Source: Planctomycetota bacterium (GTDB lineage Bacteria; Planctomycetota; Brocadiia; JAJRTI01). Taken from it: DNA of 10,379 nucleotides. Location: the NCBI GenBank assembly GCA_024278415.1, contig JAJRTI010000378.1, positions 1 to 10,379 on the forward strand. The letters run 5' to 3'. The notes under the pieces were generated by a model that did not search any database, was not told where the DNA came from, and saw nothing but the letters and a program-made list of their open reading frames with translations. Position 1 is the stretch's first letter. Each line of letters starts with the position of its first letter. Below, one piece after another: positions 1 through 6,354 of this stretch. The translations under genes and the position numbers were made by a program.

Positions 1-222
1 ATTGGTCATTGGTCATTGGTCATTGGTCATTGGTCATTGGTCATTGGTCATTGGTCATTGGTCATTGGTCATTGGTCATTGGTCATTGGTCATTGGTCAT
101 TGGTCATTAGTCATTGGTCATTGGTCACTGGTCACTGGTCACTGGTCACTGGTCACTGCTCACTGCTCACTGCTCACTGCTCACTGCTCACTGCTCACTG
201 GCACACTGGCACACTGGCACAC
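1..222. repeat. Degenerating 7-bp tandem array
   Basis: Head-to-tail heptamers run from the window edge, so the array may extend further left. Positions 1-126 hold 18 units, of which 17 are ATTGGTC and one (106-112) is ATTAGTC. Positions 127-154 hold four ACTGGTC units, 155-196 hold six ACTGCTC units, and 197-220 hold three 8-bp ACTGGCAC units. The variants sit in homogeneous blocks, each one or two changes from the block before, which fits repeated local duplication of the most recent mutant unit. All frames are open because 7 bp rotates the reading frame, but there is no sign that the array is coding. It lies upstream of the glycosidase gene. There are no spacers, so it is not a CRISPR. Confidence 0.97.
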
Positions 223-257
223 TACCAATGACTATTGACCAATGACCAATGACCAAT
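223..257. repeat. Inverted heptamer units closing the array
   Basis: The reverse complement of the array unit appears here as TACCAAT (223-229), GACTATT (230-236) and three perfect GACCAAT copies (237-257). The 21 bp of perfect inverted units could pair with any three ATTGGTC units at 1-126, giving a slipped stem of 21 bp or more. The block ends 17 bases before the glycosidase start codon and so probably lies in its 5' leader or promoter. Each GACCAATG junction contains an ATG. The one at 242 is in frame with the glycosidase gene, and those at 249 and 256 are not. Confidence 0.9.
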
Positions 258-264
258 GCCCCCC

Positions 265-268
265 GGAG
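265..268 (+). promoter_or_regulatory. Ribosome binding site for the glycosidase
   Basis: GGAG lies six bases before the ATG at 275. It supports that start over the in-frame ATG at 242, which lies inside the repeat units and has no Shine-Dalgarno sequence. Confidence 0.55.
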
Positions 269-274
269 TCCTTC

Positions 275-2176
275 ATGCACCAGCGTCTCACCATCGCCGC
301 AATCCTCATGTCCTTGCCGCTCGTGGTCCAAGCCGCGGCCAAACCCGCGCCTTACGGCGCGTGCGCGCACCTCGCGCGGGGTGATGAGTTTGGCGAGCTT
401 GTTCAAGAACTCGACCTCATGAAGGCCGCGGGCATCCGCTGGGTGCGGGCTGACTTCACCTGGGGCTACTTCGAGCCCAAGGACAACCAGTTCACCTTCG
501 ACCGCTACGACCAGGTGGTTCAGGCCGCGCTCGACCGGGGGGGCAACATCCTGCCCATCCTCTGCTACAGCAGCCCCTGGGCCGGATACGCGCACGAAAA
601 CCTCGATGCGTGGACGCGCTTCGTGCGCAAGGTCGTCGAGCGCTACGGCGACCGCCTGCGCTATTGGGAGGTCTGGAACGAACCCAACATCAGCTTCTGG
701 AAGCCTAAGCCCAACGCGGCACAGTACGCCGCGCTGCTCAAGGCCACGTACGAGACGATCAAGGCGGTCGACCCGAACCTCCAGGTCATGTACGGCGGCA
801 CGGCCGGCATCCCGCTCAAGTACATCCGCGAAACGCTCGAACTGGGCGCGGCTAAGCACTTCGACGTCATGGCCATCCATCCCTACTGCTATCCGAGCAC
901 GATCGAGGCATCCTCGCGCCTGAACGAACTGGCTGAACTCAAGGCGATGCTCAAGGAGTTCGGCGCGACCGACCGCATCTGGATCACCGAGACCGGCTGG
1001 CCCACGCACAAGGACAAGACGGTCGAGGACTACATGCCGCTCTGGGAGTCGCTTGTGCGCGCCGCAGGCAAACGGCAGTTCCCCGGCAACGCGCGCCTGC
1101 GCCTGGCGTTCGTGGTGGACCCGGATTACACGTTTGGCCGCAAGATCGCGCTGGCCGCATACAAGCACTTCTCCAAGGTCGACGGCTTCGACTGCCGCAA
1201 GGTGACGCTCGCGGAACTCGCCGGCGTCAGCCCGGCCAACACGGACGTACTCATGGCGCTCTTTGGCGAGCAATTCCCCAAGCCCTACTTCGACGACATG
1301 GTCGCGTTCGTGCGCAAGGGCGGCATGTTCGTGCACCTCGCCGGCGTGCCGCTCTACTACGCGGCGGATCGCGTGGACGGCGCGTGGCAGAAGAAGCCGC
1401 CGTTTGCGGGCGAGTCCTACCGCCAGGCGCTCCACATCGGCTGGGAGGCGTTGTGGACCAAGAAGGGCCTGCCCAAGGAGGCTAAGACGACCAAAGCCGC
1501 CGACGGCGTCGAGGGCATCAAGCTGCCCAAGCGGCTCGTGACCAAGCGTTGGTTCAACGACGCGGCACTCAAGCCCGGCGACCAGTTCGTGCCGCTGCTG
1601 GCCGGCTTCAACAAGGACAAGTTCATCGGCTATCCGTCCGCGCTCTACCTGTTGCGCAGCGACTTGAAGGGCGCGGTGCTCGTGAACTGCCTCCCCAAGC
1701 CGCAGCAGCGAGGCGTGGACTACGCCACGCAGGCGGCCATGCTGTCGCGGGCGTACCTCACGTACCTCGCGCATGGCATCGAGGTGTTCCTCTGGTACGA
1801 ATTCCGCAACGGCGGCCTGAAGCCCGACTACAACGAGCACAACTTCGGCATGATCGATTTCCACCTCAAGCCCAAGCCCGCGTACCACGCGCTCAAGGCC
1901 CTCACGACGCTGTTGGGGCCGCGGCCGAAGTTCGACGGGCCGCCCAAGGAGACGCAGCCGGGGCTCATGGAGCTGCGCGTGGCCGCGACCGATGGCCGGC
2001 GCTTCGCGGTGTACTGGGCGATAGACGGCGAGAAGCCTGTCGAGGTCGCGCTCGAACCTCGCACGATCAAGAGCGTGCGCTCGCACTTGGGAGAGCCGAT
2101 GCCCCCGAATGAGGCGGAAGGGCGAATCAAGCAGAAGGTCGGCTTGGCGCCGGTGTTTGTCGAGCTGGCGCGGTGA
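275..2176 (+). CDS. Secreted clan GH-A glycoside hydrolase with inserted domain
   Basis: The 633-residue product is a probable polysaccharide- or oligosaccharide-cleaving enzyme of the GH5/GH39-like (beta/alpha)8 type. The start at 275 gives a clean signal peptide (residues 1 to about 21, hydrophobic LTIAAILMSLPLVV, cleavage near VQA-A), so it should act outside the cytoplasm. The barrel begins around residue 40. WEVWNEPN carries the expected acid/base Glu136, IHPY follows at 201-204, and ITETGW carries the expected nucleophile Glu239. The last barrel strand (IEVFLWYEF, 502-510) and the family-typical EHNFG...KPKPAYHAL segment (521-540) come only after a roughly 220-residue insert (about 262-480). 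Part of that insert resembles a glutamine-amidotransferase-like alpha/beta fold (LAFVVDPDYT; FDDMVAFVRKGGMFVHLAG). A short beta-rich tail ends the protein. The substrate cannot be read from the sequence. The gene stands alone, and its stop is followed by a terminator-like hairpin at 2312. Confidence 0.87.
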   Translation: MHQRLTIAAILMSLPLVVQAAAKPAPYGACAHLARGDEFGELVQELDLMKAAGIRWVRADFTWGYFEPKDNQFTFDRYDQVVQAALDRGGNILPILCYSSPWAGYAHENLDAWTRFVRKVVERYGDRLRYWEVWNEPNISFWKPKPNAAQYAALLKATYETIKAVDPNLQVMYGGTAGIPLKYIRETLELGAAKHFDVMAIHPYCYPSTIEASSRLNELAELKAMLKEFGATDRIWITETGWPTHKDKTVEDYMPLWESLVRAAGKRQFPGNARLRLAFVVDPDYTFGRKIALAAYKHFSKVDGFDCRKVTLAELAGVSPANTDVLMALFGEQFPKPYFDDMVAFVRKGGMFVHLAGVPLYYAADRVDGAWQKKPPFAGESYRQALHIGWEALWTKKGLPKEAKTTKAADGVEGIKLPKRLVTKRWFNDAALKPGDQFVPLLAGFNKDKFIGYPSALYLLRSDLKGAVLVNCLPKPQQRGVDYATQAAMLSRAYLTYLAHGIEVFLWYEFRNGGLKPDYNEHNFGMIDFHLKPKPAYHALKALTTLLGPRPKFDGPPKETQPGLMELRVAATDGRRFAVYWAIDGEKPVEVALEPRTIKSVRSHLGEPMPPNEAEGRIKQKVGLAPVFVELAR

Positions 2177-2303
2177 CCCTGTCGCCGGTCCTCACTCCCA
2201 CGAGTTTCCCCAGAAGTTCCAGCCCTCCTACCGCAAGCCTGGCGTCACCGGTCTCTTACAACAACTGTCATGTGCATGGGACCGTGCGGGACGCGCGGGT
2301 CGT

Positions 2304-2371
2304 TTGTAGTAGGGCGATTTGTCGCCCGTTTTTTCAGCGTTGCTGACGGGCCATAAATGGCCCTACTACAA
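2304..2371. repeat. 68-bp nested palindromic element
   Basis: The perfect terminal inverted repeats are TTGTAGTAGGG (2304-2314) and CCCTACTACAA (2361-2371). Inside lie three smaller palindromes: GGGCGA-TTTG-TCGCCC (2312-2327), TCAGC-GTT-GCTGA (2334-2346) and GGGCCAT-AA-ATGGCCC (2348-2363). CCCGT (2325-2329) can also pair with ACGGG (2346-2350). It can therefore fold either as one long stem or as a row of hairpins. I recognise the general style as an interspersed REP- or MITE-like element of environmental bacteria, but copy number cannot be judged from one window. Confidence 0.85.
2312..2334 (+). terminator. Intrinsic terminator-like hairpin
   Basis: GGGCGA-TTTG-TCGCCC forms a 6-bp GC-rich stem with a 4-base loop. 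One G and six T residues follow (2329-2334). It could end transcription of the glycosidase gene, whose stop is 136 bases upstream. It is built from the left part of the 68-bp palindromic element, so the element may have been recruited as a terminator. Confidence 0.55.
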
Positions 2372-2434
2372 GCCAGCGGCGTTCGTCGCCCGGATCAACA
2401 AACCTCATGGGGAAACTCCTGTCCTCACTCCGGC

Positions 2435-2462
2435 TTGACCCGATGGGAGCATTACGTAAGAT
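2435..2462 (+). promoter_or_regulatory. Sigma70-like promoter for the HAD phosphatase
   Basis: TTGACC (2435-2440) matches the -35 consensus at five of six positions, and TAAGAT (2457-2462) matches the -10 at four of six. The spacer is 16 bp. Transcription would start near 2469. That argues against the in-frame upstream starts at 2357 and 2465 and for ATG 2495 or 2522. Confidence 0.45.
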
Positions 2463-2521
2463 CGGTGGCCCGCATCGCGAAGGCCGCCAGGACTATGCTT
2501 GAAGGGAAGCTGCAACACATC

Positions 2522-3337
2522 ATGGAAGCTGACAGCATCAGGCTCATCGTTTGCGACGTGGACGGCACGGTCGCGATGGACGGGCAGGTCGTCTCGCCGG
2601 AGCTGCGGGGCATCTTCGCCGCGTTGGCCGAGAGAGGAGTGGCTGCGACGCTCGCCACGGGCCGGATGCGGCATCACAGCAAGGCGGTTGCCGACGTGCT
2701 GGGGTTGGACGGCTACCTCATCTGCTCGGAAGGCGGCTGCGTGGTCTCGGCGGACGGCGCGAGCTACATCTACCACGCGGACATGGACGCGGTGGCGGTT
2801 GCCCGAGTCGTGGACGCGATCGGCGACGCGGAGCCGGCGCTGGAGTTCGGCGTGTTGTCGCGTGACAGCATCTACGTGGCCTCCGAAGCGAGCCGCGATC
2901 GCGTGCGCTCATGGGGGAGCAACTTGGTGCAGGTGGAGCATTGGACGAAAGCTCCCGAGCCGCTGCTCTTGCTGATCTTCGGACCTGAGGCGGTGGTCCA
3001 TCCCCTCGCGGCGCGCCTCCGTCAGGCCCTGCCCGACGACATGTCCGTCATCCTGGAGACGCAGAACCCATCGCGTCCTCAGATCAAGGTGTGCTCCGCG
3101 CAGGTTGACAAGGCTGTGGCCGCGCGTGCCCTGTCCGAGCACATGGGCGTCGGGCTGGCCAACGTGCTCATGTTCGGTGACTGGCTGAACGACCTGGCGC
3201 TGCTGCGCGCGGCGGGCTACTCGATTGTCCCCAGCAGCGGAGTGCCTGAGGCCCAAGCCGCGGCGTCGAAGGTGTCGCAGTACTCCTGCGCGCAAGGATT
3301 CGTCGCCCGGGAGTTGGAGGAACTGTTTGGGCTGTGA
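2522..3337 (+). CDS. Cof-type HAD-superfamily phosphatase
   Basis: The 271-residue product is a haloacid-dehalogenase-fold hydrolase of the Cof/YidA/SupH type with a C2 cap, expected to remove phosphate from small phosphorylated metabolites in the cytoplasm. All four HAD motifs are visible. Motif I is DVDGT, with nucleophile Asp12 and acid/base Asp14. Motif II is ATLATGR, with Thr46. Motif III is Lys197 in VDKAVA. Motif IV is GDWLND, with metal-binding Asp220 and Asp224. Residues 80-180 between motifs II and III form the cap. The start at 2522 gives the usual family N-terminus, with motif I near residue 12. ATG 2495 would add nine residues (MLEGKLQHI) and is about as plausible, because neither start has an ideal Shine-Dalgarno sequence (GAAGGGAAG at 2501-2509 is 12 bases before 2522). 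The gene has its own promoter at 2435 and converges on the next gene, 12 bases away. The substrate is unknown. Confidence 0.9.
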   Translation: MEADSIRLIVCDVDGTVAMDGQVVSPELRGIFAALAERGVAATLATGRMRHHSKAVADVLGLDGYLICSEGGCVVSADGASYIYHADMDAVAVARVVDAIGDAEPALEFGVLSRDSIYVASEASRDRVRSWGSNLVQVEHWTKAPEPLLLLIFGPEAVVHPLAARLRQALPDDMSVILETQNPSRPQIKVCSAQVDKAVAARALSEHMGVGLANVLMFGDWLNDLALLRAAGYSIVPSSGVPEAQAAASKVSQYSCAQGFVARELEELFGL

Positions 3338-3349
3338 CGCGCGCCCCCG

Positions 3350-6214
3350 TCACTTCTTCTCGCCTCGATTCTCGGCAAGCTTCTCGATCCCTTGGATCAG
3401 GCGTTTGTCCTTGGGCCGGGCTTGGCGCAGATCTTCGCAGAGCTTGCTGAACGCCTCCTTCTGCTCAGGCGCGGCGCACAGGGGCTTGAGCGCGCCAAGC
3501 GAGCGCACGAGGAATTTCGAACTGGCCACCACCGGCGCGAGCACGCGGACGCGCTTCATGGCTTCGCCGGGCTGCTTTTCCTTGAGCGCGCGTTGCAACT
3601 GCGCGGCCACGGCCACGCGCCACACGAGCCCCGCGTCGCCATCGGGCGGCTTCCCGCCGGCCTCTTGCTCGATCTCCGCCAGTTTCCCCTGCCGCAGGAG
3701 CGCGGCGAGCAACACGTACTGCACGCGCGCAGAGCGCGGCTCGCACGACTTGGCGTAGCCGTACGCCTCCGCGTCGCGGCCCGCGACGAATGTAAGCTCT
3801 GCTCGCCGCGCGGTTTCGCGGGCTTGAGTTAGCTCCTTGAGCGCCTCGCCCAGGGGCTTGGCTTCGAGGCGAGGCGGATCGATCCTTGCGCCGGGAGCGG
3901 CCGCAATCGCCGCGAGCGGATCGCCCACCAGCCACAGCCGCCACGCGCCCCAGAACGGCTCGCCGTAGAGCCGGCGGCAAGCCGCTCCCATGGGCCAGCC
4001 GCGGCGCAGGCGGATCGCCAACTCGGTCGGCGCCACGAACGCGGTGAGGTAGGGCTCCGCGAACGAGCCGTAGTACGCGTACGCGCCGTTCGCCAGCCAT
4101 CGGCCGCCGATGCAGTTCACGCTATCGACCGCGCCGGACGAGTTGCTGTGCGTGAAGTGCACCATGCAGGGGACCGTGTCCGGCACGTCGTCGGTCGTGC
4201 CGCCGCCACCCGGCACGCTCCAGTCCGTGCGCCCGCCAGAGGAATTCACGAACACGAGGCCGAAGCGGCTCATGGGGAACGCGTGCGCGTACCAGCCGGC
4301 CAGGTTCGCCTTTGGCGCGCTCAGGCGCGTCACGCCCATGCTCGGCTTGAGCGCGGCTTCCGCGCGCTCCATGTTGTAGCTCCGCCAGATCGACCCGCGC
4401 CGGCCGCCGTACGTGTTGAATAACAGCGCGGACTTCGGCTTGAGGAAGAGCGCGGCCATGGCCTGATACGCGGCTTGCGCCGCGTCGCCGGTGAGCCGGC
4501 CCACGAACGCGTAGCGCCGGCCGTCAGCGCGGCGCGTGATCGCGTCGTCGAGCACACGCCGGCCGGGGATCACGCCGTTCCTCTCGTTGTATCCTTGGGG
4601 CCACGCCGCGGCGACCGTGACGAAATCCACGTCGTCGCCGAGTTGGTCGTAGGCGAGCTTCCGCGTCGCCAGGCTCTCGGCGAGCCACTGGCGCAGGCGG
4701 TCTTTGTCCTGCGCCGACACGACGGAGCGCTTGGGTACCAGGCCGGGCTCGGCGAGCAAGAGGGCCTGCCGCCGCGCGGCCGCGAGGGCGACCGCGCCGG
4801 CAAGCTGGGCCGCGTCGAGGGAGGTGACGACCACGCCCGGGGCCCGCGGCGCCATCGCGGCGCGTTGCTTGTGCACGGCCTGCGCGGCCGCGTTGGTCAC
4901 GTGCGCCGAGTCCTCCGGACGCCAGGCCGCGCGAATCGTACGCCAGACGAGCGATTCATCGACTTTCGCCGCGGCGGCCGGCTCCGCGATCAAGACCTCC
5001 TTGGGCTGGTACGCGTCGATGAACTTGCGCGCGAACTTGGGCGCGTCGAGGAGCACGGGGAAGATGCGGCCGGCATCCCACAGGCTGACGTAGTGGAGGA
5101 ACGTCGCCACATCGGGCACGAGCACAACAACGTCCGCCGCGGCCGGCCTCGCCCGCGGCGCGGCGATCCACCGCGCCTCCGCGGCGATGGCTTCCTCCAT
5201 GGCCCGCGCTCGTGCGACGAGGTACGGCGCGTCCGGGCACGACAACAGCTTGCTCAACACGCGCTCCGCAGCCTGCGGCTTGCCCTGTTCGAGCCACAGG
5301 TCTTTGGCCGAGTTGAGCGCGACCGCCGCGGCGGTTGCGCTTGCCGGCCAGCGGATCATGAGCGAATTCATGGTCATGCGCGCGTCGGCCACCTTACCGG
5401 AGATGCGGCGCAGGAACGCCATTCGAAGGGCGATTCGCGGCCCTTCTTGCATCTCGGGCTGCAGGAGGAGCGCACGCGCGAGGACATCAATGGCCTTGTC
5501 GTAGTCGCGTGACGACTCGTACGCGGCCGCGGCGGCCATGGCGGCCTCCGGCAGCCGGCGGCTCTTGGCATGCTTGGCAAGGAACTGCTCGCCGAGCTTG
5601 GCCGCGGCCGCGCGATCCTTGGCTCTGAGCTTCAGGCGCAACTGCAAGTAGTCGCGTTCGGCCGCCTCATCTTCGGTCAATGCGCGAATGCCGGCAAGTG
5701 GCTCGAAAAGTCGGACCGCCGCGGTGTCGTTTCGTCGTCGCACCTGCTCGGCGATGAGTTCCGCCAACAGCGCCTTGTCCTTGGGGCGCTGCTTGAGTTG
5801 CGCTTGCAACTTGGCCACGGCCCCGACGCGCGTGTAGGCGCTCTTAAGCTCGGCGGCAAGCGCTTCGGCCTTCGCGTCGCCCTGGACCACGGACATGAGC
5901 GCGCCATTGGGCTCGAAGAAGAGGAATCCCACGCCCTGCATGTGCACCTTGCGCAACGCTTTCGCCCCGACCCAGAGTTGCGCGCACACATAGCGGCGCA
6001 ATTGTTCCTGCACGGCCGGCTGTGTGAGCACATGCGCTGCGATCCACCGGGACTGCAAGTCGTCGTCGGCGCGCGCAAACACGAAGAGCGGCTTTTGCTG
6101 CGCCGCGGCGGCCTTGAAGGCCGCGGTCTGGTTGAAACGCCACTCGACGGCCGGCGCGTCGGCCGCGGCCATAGCAAACGCGAGGATGAGATGGATCACG
6201 GTTGGCTTGCTCAT
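3350..6214 (-). CDS. Exported Trx-like/TPR protein with C25-like C-terminal half
   Basis: The 954-residue protein has no name I can give. The start at 6214 yields a signal peptide (MSKPTVIH then LILAFAMAAADA, cleavage near residues 20-23), so it is probably periplasmic or secreted; no TM anchor is seen. Residues about 24-127 look like a thioredoxin-fold domain of the KPLFVFA...GVGFLFFEPNG kind, with no CxxC, so redox activity is unlikely. Residues about 130-345 are Ala-rich helices of TPR character (for example 223-251). Residues about 358-770 contain VVVLVPDV, VVVTSLDAAQ, CMVHFTHSN (His686, His689), Cys701, YYGSFAEPYL (714-723) and WLVGDPL (761-767). This order resembles C25-like/TIGR03790 proteins of large-genome bacteria, in which an EPY and a GDPL motif close the domain. 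The assignment is tentative and catalysis is unproven. Residues 785-954 are again helical. There is no clear Shine-Dalgarno sequence. The gene is alone, divergent from the SAM hydrolase. Confidence 0.85.
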   Translation of the reverse strand: MSKPTVIHLILAFAMAAADAPAVEWRFNQTAAFKAAAAQQKPLFVFARADDDLQSRWIAAHVLTQPAVQEQLRRYVCAQLWVGAKALRKVHMQGVGFLFFEPNGALMSVVQGDAKAEALAAELKSAYTRVGAVAKLQAQLKQRPKDKALLAELIAEQVRRRNDTAAVRLFEPLAGIRALTEDEAAERDYLQLRLKLRAKDRAAAAKLGEQFLAKHAKSRRLPEAAMAAAAAYESSRDYDKAIDVLARALLLQPEMQEGPRIALRMAFLRRISGKVADARMTMNSLMIRWPASATAAAVALNSAKDLWLEQGKPQAAERVLSKLLSCPDAPYLVARARAMEEAIAAEARWIAAPRARPAAADVVVLVPDVATFLHYVSLWDAGRIFPVLLDAPKFARKFIDAYQPKEVLIAEPAAAAKVDESLVWRTIRAAWRPEDSAHVTNAAAQAVHKQRAAMAPRAPGVVVTSLDAAQLAGAVALAAARRQALLLAEPGLVPKRSVVSAQDKDRLRQWLAESLATRKLAYDQLGDDVDFVTVAAAWPQGYNERNGVIPGRRVLDDAITRRADGRRYAFVGRLTGDAAQAAYQAMAALFLKPKSALLFNTYGGRRGSIWRSYNMERAEAALKPSMGVTRLSAPKANLAGWYAHAFPMSRFGLVFVNSSGGRTDWSVPGGGGTTDDVPDTVPCMVHFTHSNSSGAVDSVNCIGGRWLANGAYAYYGSFAEPYLTAFVAPTELAIRLRRGWPMGAACRRLYGEPFWGAWRLWLVGDPLAAIAAAPGARIDPPRLEAKPLGEALKELTQARETARRAELTFVAGRDAEAYGYAKSCEPRSARVQYVLLAALLRQGKLAEIEQEAGGKPPDGDAGLVWRVAVAAQLQRALKEKQPGEAMKRVRVLAPVVASSKFLVRSLGALKPLCAAPEQKEAFSKLCEDLRQARPKDKRLIQGIEKLAENRGEKK

Positions 6215-6241
6215 GAGTACTGGTGAGAGGGGAGTCGAGCT

Positions 6242-6271
6242 AACGTAGCAGGCCGCGTTGGGGAGGGTCAA
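6242..6271 (-). promoter_or_regulatory. Sigma70-like promoter for the Trx/TPR protein
   Basis: On the minus strand, TTGACC (6271-6266) is followed after 18 bp by TACGTT (6247-6242), which keeps the key T, A and final T of the -10 box. Transcription would begin near 6235, leaving a leader of about 20 bases before ATG 6214. For the divergent gene only a weak pair is seen (TTGCGC at 6275-6280, 17 bp, TTATCC at 6298-6303). Confidence 0.35.
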
Positions 6272-6337
6272 GGCTTGCGCGGGAGATGGCGCATGCGTTA
6301 TCCTGGCATCCCTCACGCGTACAACACCCACCCCACT

Positions 6338-6354
6338 GGAGAGCGATTGAGGTG
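6338..6354 (+). promoter_or_regulatory. Ribosome binding site and GTG start of the SAM hydrolase
   Basis: GGAGAG (6338-6343) lies eight bases before GTG 6352. This decides against the in-frame ATG at 6286. That longer form would place 22 unrelated residues before the signal peptide and has no Shine-Dalgarno sequence that I can see. Confidence 0.6.

Larger units (their letters stand above)
2188..2431. repeat. Spacer framed by direct and inverted 11-bp repeats
   Basis: The left edge reads GTCCTCACTCC (2188-2198) then, after three bases, GAGTTTCCCCA (2202-2212). The right edge reads TGGGGAAACTC (2408-2418) then, after two bases, GTCCTCACTCC (2421-2431). The outer pair is a perfect 11-bp direct repeat and the inner pair a perfect 11-bp inverted repeat. 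This order, direct repeats outside inverted repeats, is what a small non-autonomous mobile element with target duplication would show. However, 11 bp is long for a duplication, there are extra bases between the two motifs, and no transposase is present. The remaining sequence (2213-2303, 2372-2407) has no recognisable gene. Confidence 0.5.

Noticed and set aside
2..238. Open frames encoding VIGHWSL-type repeat peptides
   Set aside because: A 7-bp unit without stops is open in every frame. No ribosome site or start outside the repeat supports translation.
1..257. CRISPR array
   Set aside because: The units are 7-8 bp and directly adjacent, with no spacers.
188..2086. A 632-codon open frame on the minus strand opposite the glycosidase
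   Set aside because: The plus strand has a signal peptide, both catalytic Glu motifs and a ribosome site. The antisense frame is a compositional shadow of GC-rich codons, Arg/Val/Glu/Leu-rich and without recognisable motifs.
3334..3353. GTGACG...CGTCAC inverted repeat between convergent genes, as a shared terminator
   Set aside because: Most of the symmetry comes from the two TGA stop codons facing each other. The stem is 6 bp and no T-tract follows on the minus strand.
4475..5512. A 345-codon plus-strand frame inside the Trx/TPR gene
   Set aside because: It lies wholly within the minus-strand gene, is Arg/His-rich and has no motif. It is a shadow frame.
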